Source of the DNA: CAYPZU01 sp964415395
GTDB lineage: Bacteria; Chlamydiota; Chlamydiia; Chlamydiales; SM23-39
Direction of reading: 5' to 3'
DNA length: 13,447 bases
NCBI GenBank assembly: GCA_964415395.1
Contig: CAYPZU010000061.1
Coordinates: 1-13,447, forward strand
The notes beneath the pieces are model-generated. The model saw only the letters and a list, made by a program, of their open reading frames with translations, ran no database searches and was not told where the DNA came from. The position numbers were made by a program, and so were the translations under genes. Below, piece by piece: positions 1 to 7,160 of this stretch. Position 1 is the first letter of the stretch, and each line of letters opens with the position of its first letter.

Positions 1-2
1 AC

Positions 3-2786
3 ATCCAATCCGATCCACAGAAAACCGAAACGCCCCTCGTCAGCCTCGCTGTCGGCGGCTCGATCGAATCGACAAGGATCGTGAACGAAGGAGGGAAGAT
101 TTTCATTCGCTCGGGCGAAGGACTTCTCGACATCGCCGAAAATGCCGCGCTGACCGCCTCTGAAAACGGAAAAATTTTCATCGAAGCGGAAGGACTTCTC
201 GAGACCAGAGGCAATCTCTGCGCCCCTTCCGGAGAAGTGCGCCTTCTGGGAAAAGAGGTGCGGCTTCTTGGTAACGCCCAAATCGACGTTTCAGGAGAGA
301 CGCAAGGCGGAACAGTCCTCATCGGCGGCGATTATCAGGGAGCCAATCCGGAGATCCGCAACGCCGACGCTGTATACGTCGCCCCGAGCGCTTCCATCAA
401 CGCCGACGCGAATCTTTTCGGCGCAGGAGGAAAAGTAATCCTCTGGGGAACCGAATCGAACCTCTTCGGCGGCGCCATCACCGCGAAAGGCGGACCCGAT
501 GGAGGAAACGGCGGTTTCGTAGAAATCTCGAGCCGAGGCGGCTTGCTGGCGCAAGGACCCGTCACAACCCTGGCCCCAAAAGGCAAGGCGGGAACGCTCC
601 TCCTTGACCCGACGGATATTTTGATCGCAGATTTCGACATGAACATCGCGACGTTTCCCCCTCCCGATTATACCTACGCTGCAGGCTCTCCCGTTGTCAT
701 CGACACGGTGCAGCTCGGCGCGGTCTATCTGGCTGGCGGCAACGTTGAAATCAATACTTCGACCGCGATCGATCACGGCGATTTGGGCACGATCACCATT
801 TCAAGTCCGATCAGCTGGTCGTCCAATTTGCTCACTCTGAATGCAGCAAACGATTTGATCATCAACAACACCCTCACGCTCACAGGGACAGCCGATTTCT
901 TCGGCATCGTAGCAAACGACATCATCATCAACAGCGCTCCATCGTGGGCAGGGGCCCTGCTTCAATTCAACGCAGGCGGAACTCTCCAGGTCACGACCCC
1001 GATCAGCTGGTCGGCGAACACGCTTCACTTGATTGGCGGCGTCGACCTGATCATTGACGCTCCCCTCACAATAACCGGGACGGGAATTCTCGTCGCTTTC
1101 GCGCAGACCAACCTGGAAGTAAACAGCACCATAACCTGGGTGCAGCCCACGCTCACTCTAGACTCGATGACGGATCTCTTCATCAACGCTCCGCTGACCT
1201 GGTCTGCCAATAACCTCGATCTAATTGCAAACGGGGATCTCTATATCAACGACACTCTTACCCTATCCGGCGCTGCCACTCTCGGGACCAACATACAAGG
1301 AGATCTCCTCCTTAACAGCGCTCCGTCCTGGTCGATCCCTGCGCTGAGTTTGAATGCCGTTACGGATCTGATCGTCAATACCCCAATCAGCTGGTCGGCA
1401 AACTCGCTCAATCTTACTGCAAATAATGAAGTCCAAATCAACGCGGCGCTGACTGTCTCCGGGACTGGCGATTTACTGGCTTCCGGGTTGGTTAACACAC
1501 TCGTCGACGCTCCCATCAACTGGTCTTCTTCGAATGCGCTTTCAATATCCGGAAATAATACAATCACGATCCAGGACGACATCACGATCTCTTCAACTGC
1601 CGATTTGAACGTTTCGGCGCCAGACGATATTTTCATTATAGGCTGCACGCTGGATCTATCGGGAGGCGGCAATCTCTTTTTATCTCCAACGGTAGGCGGA
1701 CAGCTGTTTCTCGATAATTGCTCGGTGATTACCCTCGATACGGCAAATGACCAAACCTACGATGCGCCTGCCACTGTGAACCTCATCGGCACGCTTAATT
1801 TCACAGCCGGCAATATCGGCTTTTACGGGACGCCGAACACAACGATCCGCAGCACGGACGCCACCGTCAACGCCACATGTGGAATTTTCCAATTTATTAA
1901 TGGGGTCTCGGGAAGCCCCACTTTAGGGCTCACCCTCAATGGCTATAATGCTCCAAGTGTCAACAACGTGATCTTATTCAGCTCCGCAAGTTCTGCTGAA
2001 TTTTTCAACATCACCTCGCAAAACAACATCGCGCTTCAGCCAGGGGCTTCGATGACTAGCCTGGGAGCGACAGACGCCCATATCACCATTAATGCCGGGA
2101 ACGGGTTCTTCGTCGACGCAGGATGCACCCTCCAGGCAAACGGGCCCGCCATGACCGGCTCGCCTGTGACGATCACCGCTGGAGACCGGATCTGGTTTGT
2201 CGGCGATGGCTTCACCCTCCAGTCGATCGGCCCTATGACGCTTATCGCGAACAACGACATCTTTTCTCTCGCAACTACCGGAACCATCCAAACGACAGGC
2301 CTTTCAACGAACACGCTCACCCTCGTCGTCGACAATGCGAATCCCAGCCGCCCGAATATCGGAACCGGAGTTTTCACGCTGCCACAAAATGCGACCTTCA
2401 ACATGTCCACAACGGCTGGCGGAAAAATCCTTCTCTATGCCGCAAGCCCGGAACTGGCCAACACATTCCCCACAGTAATGAATGGCGTCGCCTACACTCC
2501 CGGCTCCTTCAGCGGATCGACCTACAATACCGGAACGAACGAATTCCTCGGCTTCTGGTATCCAGAGCTTCCCGTCGATCCTCCCTATGAGGTGATTTTC
2601 AAATTCTCGAATGCGGCAGTCACGATTCCGCCTACCACGATCGAAACCATCCAAACGGCTCTTGTCGAACCGGTCGCCAACCCTCCTCAAATCACCCAGG
2701 TGCTTGAAGGCCCGCAAATCGGCTCAGCCGCGCCCGATCCAAAAGCCGTATGCCGCACACCTCCCGTCGCAATCCAGGCCAATTGA
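3..2786 (+). CDS. TpsA-like filamentous haemagglutinin exoprotein, 3' part (5' end outside window)
   Basis: The reading frame is open to the left edge (first full codon at position 3), so the gene is 5'-truncated by the window and its signal peptide and TPS secretion domain are not visible. The GTG at 81 is only an internal codon. About 309-620 encodes the block typical of large two-partner-secretion proteins: GGTVLIGGDYQG, then YVAPSASINADA, GGKVILWG, GGNGGFVEISS and GTLLLDPTDILI. From 810 to 1577 there are four tandem 64-residue repeats (listed separately) rich in Ile/Leu/Asn/Thr, as expected of a right-handed beta-helix. The C-terminal third continues as beta-rich Asn/Thr/Gly sequence and ends in a Pro-rich tail with no membrane anchor. 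It is expected to be exported to the cell surface or released by the transporter gene immediately downstream, with which it overlaps by one base (TGATG). The adhesin role is inferred from the family; the ligand is unknown. Confidence 0.9.
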   Translation: MQSDPQKTETPLVSLAVGGSIESTRIVNEGGKIFIRSGEGLLDIAENAALTASENGKIFIEAEGLLETRGNLCAPSGEVRLLGKEVRLLGNAQIDVSGETQGGTVLIGGDYQGANPEIRNADAVYVAPSASINADANLFGAGGKVILWGTESNLFGGAITAKGGPDGGNGGFVEISSRGGLLAQGPVTTLAPKGKAGTLLLDPTDILIADFDMNIATFPPPDYTYAAGSPVVIDTVQLGAVYLAGGNVEINTSTAIDHGDLGTITISSPISWSSNLLTLNAANDLIINNTLTLTGTADFFGIVANDIIINSAPSWAGALLQFNAGGTLQVTTPISWSANTLHLIGGVDLIIDAPLTITGTGILVAFAQTNLEVNSTITWVQPTLTLDSMTDLFINAPLTWSANNLDLIANGDLYINDTLTLSGAATLGTNIQGDLLLNSAPSWSIPALSLNAVTDLIVNTPISWSANSLNLTANNEVQINAALTVSGTGDLLASGLVNTLVDAPINWSSSNALSISGNNTITIQDDITISSTADLNVSAPDDIFIIGCTLDLSGGGNLFLSPTVGGQLFLDNCSVITLDTANDQTYDAPATVNLIGTLNFTAGNIGFYGTPNTTIRSTDATVNATCGIFQFINGVSGSPTLGLTLNGYNAPSVNNVILFSSASSAEFFNITSQNNIALQPGASMTSLGATDAHITINAGNGFFVDAGCTLQANGPAMTGSPVTITAGDRIWFVGDGFTLQSIGPMTLIANNDIFSLATTGTIQTTGLSTNTLTLVVDNANPSRPNIGTGVFTLPQNATFNMSTTAGGKILLYAASPELANTFPTVMNGVAYTPGSFSGSTYNTGTNEFLGFWYPELPVDPPYEVIFKFSNAAVTIPPTTIETIQTALVEPVANPPQITQVLEGPQIGSAAPDPKAVCRTPPVAIQAN
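810..1577 (+). repeat. Four tandem 192-bp / 64-residue repeats in the TpsA passenger
   Basis: Units begin at 810, 1002, 1194 and 1386, each exactly 192 bp with no indel until the very end of unit four. Each unit opens with I/L-S/T-WS-A/S-N, followed by L-x-L-x-A-x-x-D-L-x-I-N, a middle segment of the type LTLTGTADF, and a third segment beginning S-A-P-S-W or similar. Trp codons lie at 816, 945, 1008, 1137, 1200, 1329, 1392 and 1521, a regular 43/21-residue alternation. The three segments are each about 21 residues, the size of one beta-helix turn in FHA-type proteins, so a unit is probably three turns with Trp on turns one and three. Nucleotide identity between units is moderate (for example, ATCAGCTGGTCG at both 810 and 1002), which points to old duplications under selection for length. 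Confidence 0.88.
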
Positions 2787-4459
2787 TGAAGAAAATCGCA
2801 CTCCTCCTCGCCTCGCTCTGCCTGCCTCTCTTTGCACAAAACGCGCCGGACTCTTCCAAGGAACTCATTTACGCAGCGGGCAGCCCGAGAGTCGTAAAAG
2901 ACGAGGAGATGCTGATTGAAGGCCTTGCGATTGTGCCCGGCGGCACGAAAGTCGATGCCGTCTCCCGCCAGCATGGCATCAACATTTACCTGGAAGAAGG
3001 AAATTACGAGTCTCTTGAAACCTCCCTTCTCGAATTCCTCAACCAGCCGCTGAACGAATCGATCATCGCAAAAATCAAGGATGCAATCGTCCAGTATTTC
3101 CGTTCCTCGAGGAATCAATACGTAGCAGCCATCGTTCCCGTGCAGCAGGTCGTCAACGGCGTTGTGGTGTTGCAGATTTTGGAAGGGAAAGTAGGAAAGA
3201 TCGATTACCGCGGCCAAAAATGGTTCTCGAAGCGAGTCATCAAGAACGGACTCGGGATTCGGCGGGGCGATCCCGTCATCGAAACCAATTTTTTAAACGC
3301 CGTCACCTGGGTGAACCGGAACCCGTTCCACAACACCCGAATCGTTCTCGTGCCAGGCCAGGAAAAAGGGATCACCGACCTCGTCTTCATGACGAAAGAC
3401 CGCTTCCCCGTCCGCTTTTTTGCAGGTTCTGACAACACAGGCTTCCTTTCCAACAGCGAAACCCGCCTTTACGGCGGCTTCAACTGGGGCGACGCCCTCA
3501 TGCTGGGCGATCTCCTTTCGTACCAATACACCGCCTCGCCCGATTTCCATAAATTCCAATCCCATGTCGCCAACTACACCTCATTCCTCCCGTGGAAACA
3601 CATCTTCACCGTATTTGGCTGCTATGGACAGGTCTACCCGGCCATCACCGGCTTTAAAACCCAAGGCGTCAACATCCAGGGATCAGGCCGCTATCAAATC
3701 CCGTTCCGCCCTCTCTACGGAGATTTCCGGAGCCACCTCGAAATCGGATTCGACTGGAAATACCTCACGAGCAACCTCTTTTTTGCAGGCGATATAGAAG
3801 AAGTCAGCCCCGTCGCCAATCAATACATGACGATCACCCAGTTCCTTCTCGGCTATCGCTTCCAGCAAAACTGGGGGGAAAATCTCCTCTCGTTCCGGAT
3901 GGACATGATGCTCTCTCCGTGGCAAGACTGGTGGTTCCCGCACCAGACATCCGCCGAATACAATTCTCTCCGCCTCGGCAGCCATGTCCGCTACGCCTAT
4001 TGGAAAGGCTCGATCGGAGACGTCTACAGAACGAGCGGCAAATGGACTCTCTCCGCCCTCGTGCGCGGCCAGCTTGCCACAGGGACGCTCCCGACCGCCG
4101 AACAGTTCGGCCTCGGCGGCGCGAACACCGTCCGCGGCTATTACGAACAGCAGTTCATCGCCGACAACGCTTTCTGTTTCAATTTCGAAGTCTACACGCC
4201 TCCTTTCGGCCTGTTCAAAACCAAGACACTAAGAAACGAACTCTCTTTCGTCGCCTTCGTCGACTACGGCTACGGTTACAATTACAGCGTCGTCGCTCCG
4301 GAATTCAGAGAGCAGCACCTGATCGGCGTCGGACCGGGCCTCCGCTACGACATCTCCACCTACTTCAGCCTCAAACTCGACTACGGATTTCAATTGAAAG
4401 GCATTACGGGCGACAGCCAGTTCGGACGTCTTAATTTCAGCGCAATCGCCAGCTATTGA
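2786..4459 (+). CDS. TpsB outer-membrane transporter (ShlB/FhaC/HecB family)
   Basis: 557 residues, close to the usual size of FhaC-type transporters. The ATG at 2786 is chosen because it overlaps the TpsA stop (TGATG) and opens a clear signal peptide, MKKIALLLASLCLPLFAQ. Residues about 66-143 form a POTRA_2-type domain (LEEGNYESLETSLLEFLNQP, then VVVLQILEGKVGKIDYRG), and about 144-200 a second POTRA-like segment with GLGIRRGDPV. Residues about 205-557 are the beta-barrel: FFAGSDNTG opens it, GGANTVRGYYEQQF (444-457) is the conserved VRGY/F motif of the Omp85/TpsB superfamily, and FVDYGYG (491-497) precedes the last strands. The protein ends in FSAIASY with a C-terminal aromatic, as expected for Bam-dependent insertion. 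It should recognise and export the neighbouring TpsA; the overlap suggests translational coupling. An alternative upstream start at 2750 would bury the signal peptide and is unlikely. Confidence 0.93.
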   Translation: MKKIALLLASLCLPLFAQNAPDSSKELIYAAGSPRVVKDEEMLIEGLAIVPGGTKVDAVSRQHGINIYLEEGNYESLETSLLEFLNQPLNESIIAKIKDAIVQYFRSSRNQYVAAIVPVQQVVNGVVVLQILEGKVGKIDYRGQKWFSKRVIKNGLGIRRGDPVIETNFLNAVTWVNRNPFHNTRIVLVPGQEKGITDLVFMTKDRFPVRFFAGSDNTGFLSNSETRLYGGFNWGDALMLGDLLSYQYTASPDFHKFQSHVANYTSFLPWKHIFTVFGCYGQVYPAITGFKTQGVNIQGSGRYQIPFRPLYGDFRSHLEIGFDWKYLTSNLFFAGDIEEVSPVANQYMTITQFLLGYRFQQNWGENLLSFRMDMMLSPWQDWWFPHQTSAEYNSLRLGSHVRYAYWKGSIGDVYRTSGKWTLSALVRGQLATGTLPTAEQFGLGGANTVRGYYEQQFIADNAFCFNFEVYTPPFGLFKTKTLRNELSFVAFVDYGYGYNYSVVAPEFREQHLIGVGPGLRYDISTYFSLKLDYGFQLKGITGDSQFGRLNFSAIASY

Positions 4460-4467
4460 AGGAAGGA
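4460..4467 (+). promoter_or_regulatory. Ribosome binding site setting the fecR-like start
   Basis: AGGAAGGA lies directly after the TpsB stop codon (TGA 4457-4459), three bases before ATG 4471 (seven from the inner AGGA to the ATG). It supports ATG 4471 over the in-frame TTG at 4456, which would overlap the TpsB stop and put five extra polar residues before the signal peptide. Confidence 0.65.
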
Positions 4468-4470
4468 ACT

Positions 4471-5274
4471 ATGCGCATTTTTTATTTTCTTTGCCTCTTC
4501 CTCTCCCAACTCCTCCTCGCCCAGGAATCGATCGGGAAAGCGATGGCTGTCGAAGGACTTGTCAAAGCCCTCTCCGCCGAAAGCGCCGAGCGCATTTTAG
4601 CTAAAGGCTCCGACATCTTCGCCCAAGAGACCATCCTCGTAGGAGCTTCCTCGCGCCTCCAAATCCGGTTCACCGACGGCGGAGTCGTCAATCTGATCCC
4701 CGACACCGAATTCAGGGTCTCTTCCTACCGGTACAAAAAAGCGATGCAGAAAGACCAATCGATTGTAGAGCTTACGAAAGGAGGATTCCGCGCCCTCAGC
4801 GGTTCCATCGCCAAAAAGAATCCGCAAGGCTATGAAGTGAAAACTCCCTCCGCCACAATGGGGCTTCGGGGCACCCTTGTCGAAGCCGTCGTCAAAGACG
4901 AGGAAGTCTACTTCGGCGTCGAAAAAGGAAAAGCTCTCGTATGGAATGATGCGGGTTCTCAAATGATCGGAGTCGGCCAAAAAGCCAGCTTCGCCGTCGT
5001 CCCAGGCAAATCCACTCCTCCCGAACTCCTTCTCGAAAGACCAAATGAACTCAGAGCCGCCGCATTCGCCCCTCCTCAAGGAGCGATGCCCCTCGAATCG
5101 GCCCAAACGCTCCAGGAAAGACAGGCGGCTCCCCCTGCGCTTGATACGCCAAGGCCCTCCGGCGCGCCCGATGCTTCCACTGGCGGAGTCCCCTCGATCG
5201 GCGAGACGGAAGACAGCGGCGAGTGGGAATTCCAGCCCTCGGGCAGCGGCGCCTCAATCCAGGGCGGCTGCTGA
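4471..5274 (+). CDS. Secreted FecR-domain protein
   Basis: 267 residues. The N-terminus MRIFYFLCLFLSQLLLAQ is a signal peptide with likely cleavage after LLAQ. Residues about 48-150 form a FecR domain: ETILVGASSRLQIRFTDGG, then LIPDTEFRVSSYRY, LTKGGFRALSGSIAKKNP, YEVKTPSATMGLRGTL. This is the soluble, extracytoplasmic FecR form, without the single membrane helix and without a sigma factor of the FecI type nearby. From about residue 185 the protein is a disordered Pro/Ala/Gly/Ser-rich tail ending in GGC with cysteine as the very last residue. The gene follows tpsB by 11 bases and is almost certainly co-transcribed with it. FecR-domain proteins beside two-partner systems are a known arrangement; a periplasmic or surface accessory role is inference. 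Its 3' end overlaps the opposing flavoprotein gene by 21 bases. Confidence 0.85.
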   Translation: MRIFYFLCLFLSQLLLAQESIGKAMAVEGLVKALSAESAERILAKGSDIFAQETILVGASSRLQIRFTDGGVVNLIPDTEFRVSSYRYKKAMQKDQSIVELTKGGFRALSGSIAKKNPQGYEVKTPSATMGLRGTLVEAVVKDEEVYFGVEKGKALVWNDAGSQMIGVGQKASFAVVPGKSTPPELLLERPNELRAAAFAPPQGAMPLESAQTLQERQAAPPALDTPRPSGAPDASTGGVPSIGETEDSGEWEFQPSGSGASIQGGC

Positions 5275-6441
5275 GCTGCCCGCGATCATCCCCGTCGTCC
5301 AGGCGTTCTGAAAATTGAAACCACCCGTCACGCCATCGATATTCAGGACTTCCCCGGCAAAAAAAAGACCCGGGCAGAGTTTGCTCTGCATCGTCTTGAA
5401 ATCGACTTCTTTCAAACAGACGCCGCCGCAGGTGACGAATTCTTCCTTATTCGTCGTCTTCCCATCGACCCGGTAAACATCCCGATGCAGTTTCTCCGCC
5501 AGCGCCTTCAATTCCTTGTGGGAAACGTCTTTCAGAAACTTCTCCCCCGCCATCGTCCGCCAGAGATTCTTTGGCAGAGAAAACAGATTTTCCGTCGCGA
5601 GCATCTTCTTCGGGCTTCTCTCTTTCAACCCTTTTAACGCCTCAAACAGCTCTTCCTCGCTTCTCTCTGGCAGCCAATTCACACACAGCTCTACCTTATA
5701 GCCCGCTTCGGCAAAATGGCGTGCGCCCCAGGCCGATAATTTCAAAGCCGCAGGCCCGCTAAAACCGAAGTGAGTGATCAAAAGAGGGCCTCTTTGCCTT
5801 AAGCCGGTCCCTTGAATCGACGCCTCCGCATCTTCGACTGCAATTCCGCTCAATTCTTTCAGCGGAGAATCAGGCACGTTCAACGTGAAAAGGGAAGGAA
5901 CCGGCTTCTCAATTTTATGCCCGAGCTTCTCCGCCCACGCATGCCCTTCAGCGCTGCTTCCCGTCGCAAGCAAAAGCCGCTTTGCCTGCAAAACTTCTCC
6001 CTTCACTCTGACTTCAAACCCCTTGCCCACATCCTCGATCCGCTGGCGCAGCCGGATCTCCACGCCTACCCTATCTGCCTCTTTCAGCAAACAATCGATG
6101 ATCGTCTCCGAGCTATCGGTCACAGGGAACATTCGGCCATCTTCTTCGGCTTTCAGCTCCACGCCCCGCGACTCGAACCACTCCACGGTATCCTTCGGCT
6201 GGAACCTGTGGAACGGACCCAGAAGCTCTTTTTCTCCCCGCGGATAATTCTTCACGAGCCGCTTCGGATCAAAACAGGCATGCGTCACATTGCACCGCCC
6301 GCCGCCCGACACTCTCACTTTGGCAAGCAAAATAGCGCTCTTTTCCAGAACAGCCACCCGCGCGCTCGGCTGCGCCGTCTTCGCCGCAATCGCAGCGAAA
6401 ATCCCCGCAGCCCCTCCTCCAATCACAAGCAAATCAAACAT
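5254..6441 (-). CDS. HI0933/BaiN-family FAD-dependent oxidoreductase
   Basis: 395 residues, normal length for the family. The start at 6441 is chosen because the Rossmann motif follows at once (MFDLLVIGGGAAG, residues 1-13). An in-frame ATG at 6498 would add 19 polar residues and overlap the -35 box of the divergent gene. Family signatures: GGGAAG at 8-13, KVRVSGGGRCNVTHACF (41-57), LLLATGSS (156-163), THFGFSGPA (223-231) and the C-terminal FAD-binding block GEVLNIDG, VTGGFNFQNAW (363-381). This is the family of E. coli YhiN, H. influenzae HI0933 and clostridial BaiN; it is a cytosolic flavoprotein whose substrate in most bacteria is not known. It stands alone on the minus strand and converges on the fecR-like gene with a 21-base 3' overlap. 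No clear Shine-Dalgarno is visible before 6441. Confidence 0.92.
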   Translation of the reverse strand: MFDLLVIGGGAAGIFAAIAAKTAQPSARVAVLEKSAILLAKVRVSGGGRCNVTHACFDPKRLVKNYPRGEKELLGPFHRFQPKDTVEWFESRGVELKAEEDGRMFPVTDSSETIIDCLLKEADRVGVEIRLRQRIEDVGKGFEVRVKGEVLQAKRLLLATGSSAEGHAWAEKLGHKIEKPVPSLFTLNVPDSPLKELSGIAVEDAEASIQGTGLRQRGPLLITHFGFSGPAALKLSAWGARHFAEAGYKVELCVNWLPERSEEELFEALKGLKERSPKKMLATENLFSLPKNLWRTMAGEKFLKDVSHKELKALAEKLHRDVYRVDGKTTNKEEFVTCGGVCLKEVDFKTMQSKLCPGLFFAGEVLNIDGVTGGFNFQNAWTTGMIAGSSAAALD

Positions 6442-6491
6442 AGGCGGCCATTCTACCACATCGGCATTGCGCCCCGATATCAAATCATTTC

Positions 6492-6521
6492 TTGACATCC
6501 TATTTGCAAAAAATTTATTTT
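6492..6521 (+). promoter_or_regulatory. Predicted housekeeping-sigma promoter of the orphan acidic protein gene
   Basis: A perfect -35 box TTGACA at 6492-6497 is followed, after 18 bases of mostly A/T, by TATTTT at 6516-6521 (four of six matches to TATAAT). The start would fall around 6528, about 20 bases before the AGGAG at 6540-6544 and the ATG at 6551. The local A/T richness (6500-6530) contrasts with the GC-rich surroundings. The box overlaps the alternative 5' extension of the flavoprotein gene, supporting the shorter start of that gene. Confidence 0.6.
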
Positions 6522-6550
6522 AGTTCCTTTCTCTAACCCAGGAGTTAACC

Positions 6551-7117
6551 ATGTCAACATCCCCAGTCCAATCATCCGTCGCAGCAGGAAGCGCAGCAGC
6601 TCTTCCTCCAGCAGCCCCCCTCAACCTCGTCCCGCCAGTGGCCGACCGGGTACCAACGCCTCCGCCCCAGGAGCAGCAAGCTGCCGATCCAGCAGCGGCG
6701 TTTGCAAGAATGCATCTTTTTTCCGCAGAAGACCGGAAAGCGGTCGAAGAAGACTTAAGCGGAGTTTTACAAGGCCCTCACTCCCCTGTGAGAGGAAATT
6801 TTGAAGAAGACGACAGCGACATTGAAGAAGCTCCAGCTGCGGCAGCTCCGCTTTCGCTATCGGTAGGAGCGCTTCCTCCTCGGCTCAACACGGCAGCCCC
6901 GGCAGAAGACGAAGAAAACGCCTTCCCCGCCCCCGCGTTAGTGAGAACGGTCTCTTCGCAACTGGTAGGGACAGCAGCAGCGGCGCCTGCGGCAGCCCTC
7001 GAGGCCCATCCGGAAGAAGATCCTTTCGCTTCCGATGGCGATGATGAAGCGCCAGCGCTTGCTGCGCCTGCGACAAGCCCCGCGTCGAGAGCGGCGGAAA
7101 AAGCCAAGGAAGACTAA
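6551..7117 (+). CDS. Ala/Pro-rich acidic low-complexity protein, unrecognised
   Basis: 188 residues, no family recognised. Start supported by AGGAG at 6540-6544, six bases before the ATG, and by an upstream promoter. Composition is extreme: about a quarter alanine (46 by hand count) and about 14 per cent proline (26), with acidic clusters NFEEDDSDIEEAP (83-95), EDEENAFPAP (119-128) and EEDPFASDGDDEAP (155-168). The only segment that looks able to fold as a helix is about residues 48-75 (FARMHLFSAEDRKAVEEDLS). There is no transmembrane helix and no Sec signal peptide. The Ser/Thr/Ala/Pro-rich, charge-poor first 25 residues (MSTSPVQSSVAAGSAAALPP) resemble the disordered leaders of type III effectors, so a secreted effector is a reasonable hypothesis, unproven. 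The reverse strand also has an open frame here, but without promoter or ribosome site. Confidence 0.7.
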   Translation: MSTSPVQSSVAAGSAAALPPAAPLNLVPPVADRVPTPPPQEQQAADPAAAFARMHLFSAEDRKAVEEDLSGVLQGPHSPVRGNFEEDDSDIEEAPAAAAPLSLSVGALPPRLNTAAPAEDEENAFPAPALVRTVSSQLVGTAAAAPAAALEAHPEEDPFASDGDDEAPALAAPATSPASRAAEKAKED

Positions 7118-7142
7118 GAGACTTTTAACGGAAACCGTCTCT
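7117..7142. repeat. Inverted repeat between the convergent orphan gene and acnA
   Basis: AGAGAC (7117-7122) and GTCTCT (7137-7142) form a perfect 6-bp stem, and CGG-AAA-CCG lies inside the loop near the right arm. It starts at the last base of the TAA stop. It might help end transcription from either side, but there is no T-run after it on either strand, so it is a weak candidate terminator. Confidence 0.3.
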
Positions 7143-7160
7143 ATTCCACTCTCCTCGAAA

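Noticed and set aside
2123..2590. Open frame of 155 codons on the plus strand within tpsA
   Set aside because: Out-of-frame shadow of the TpsA coding sequence; Arg/His-rich with no internal ribosome site.
5812..6495. Open frame of 227 codons on the plus strand
   Set aside because: Antisense to the flavoprotein gene, Arg/His/Pro-rich translation, no ribosome site or family signature.
6442..6498. A longer flavoprotein start at 6498 adding 19 residues
   Set aside because: The AGG abuts the ATG directly, the added residues are polar and unlike the family, and the codons overlap the -35 box of the divergent gene; the Rossmann motif starts right after 6441.
6778..7107. Open frame of 109 codons on the minus strand opposite the orphan acidic gene
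   Set aside because: It is the mirror of the Ala/Glu-rich plus frame (Ala/Ser/Gly-rich), whereas the plus frame has a promoter and AGGAG site. The plus frame is preferred, though neither has a homologue I recognise.
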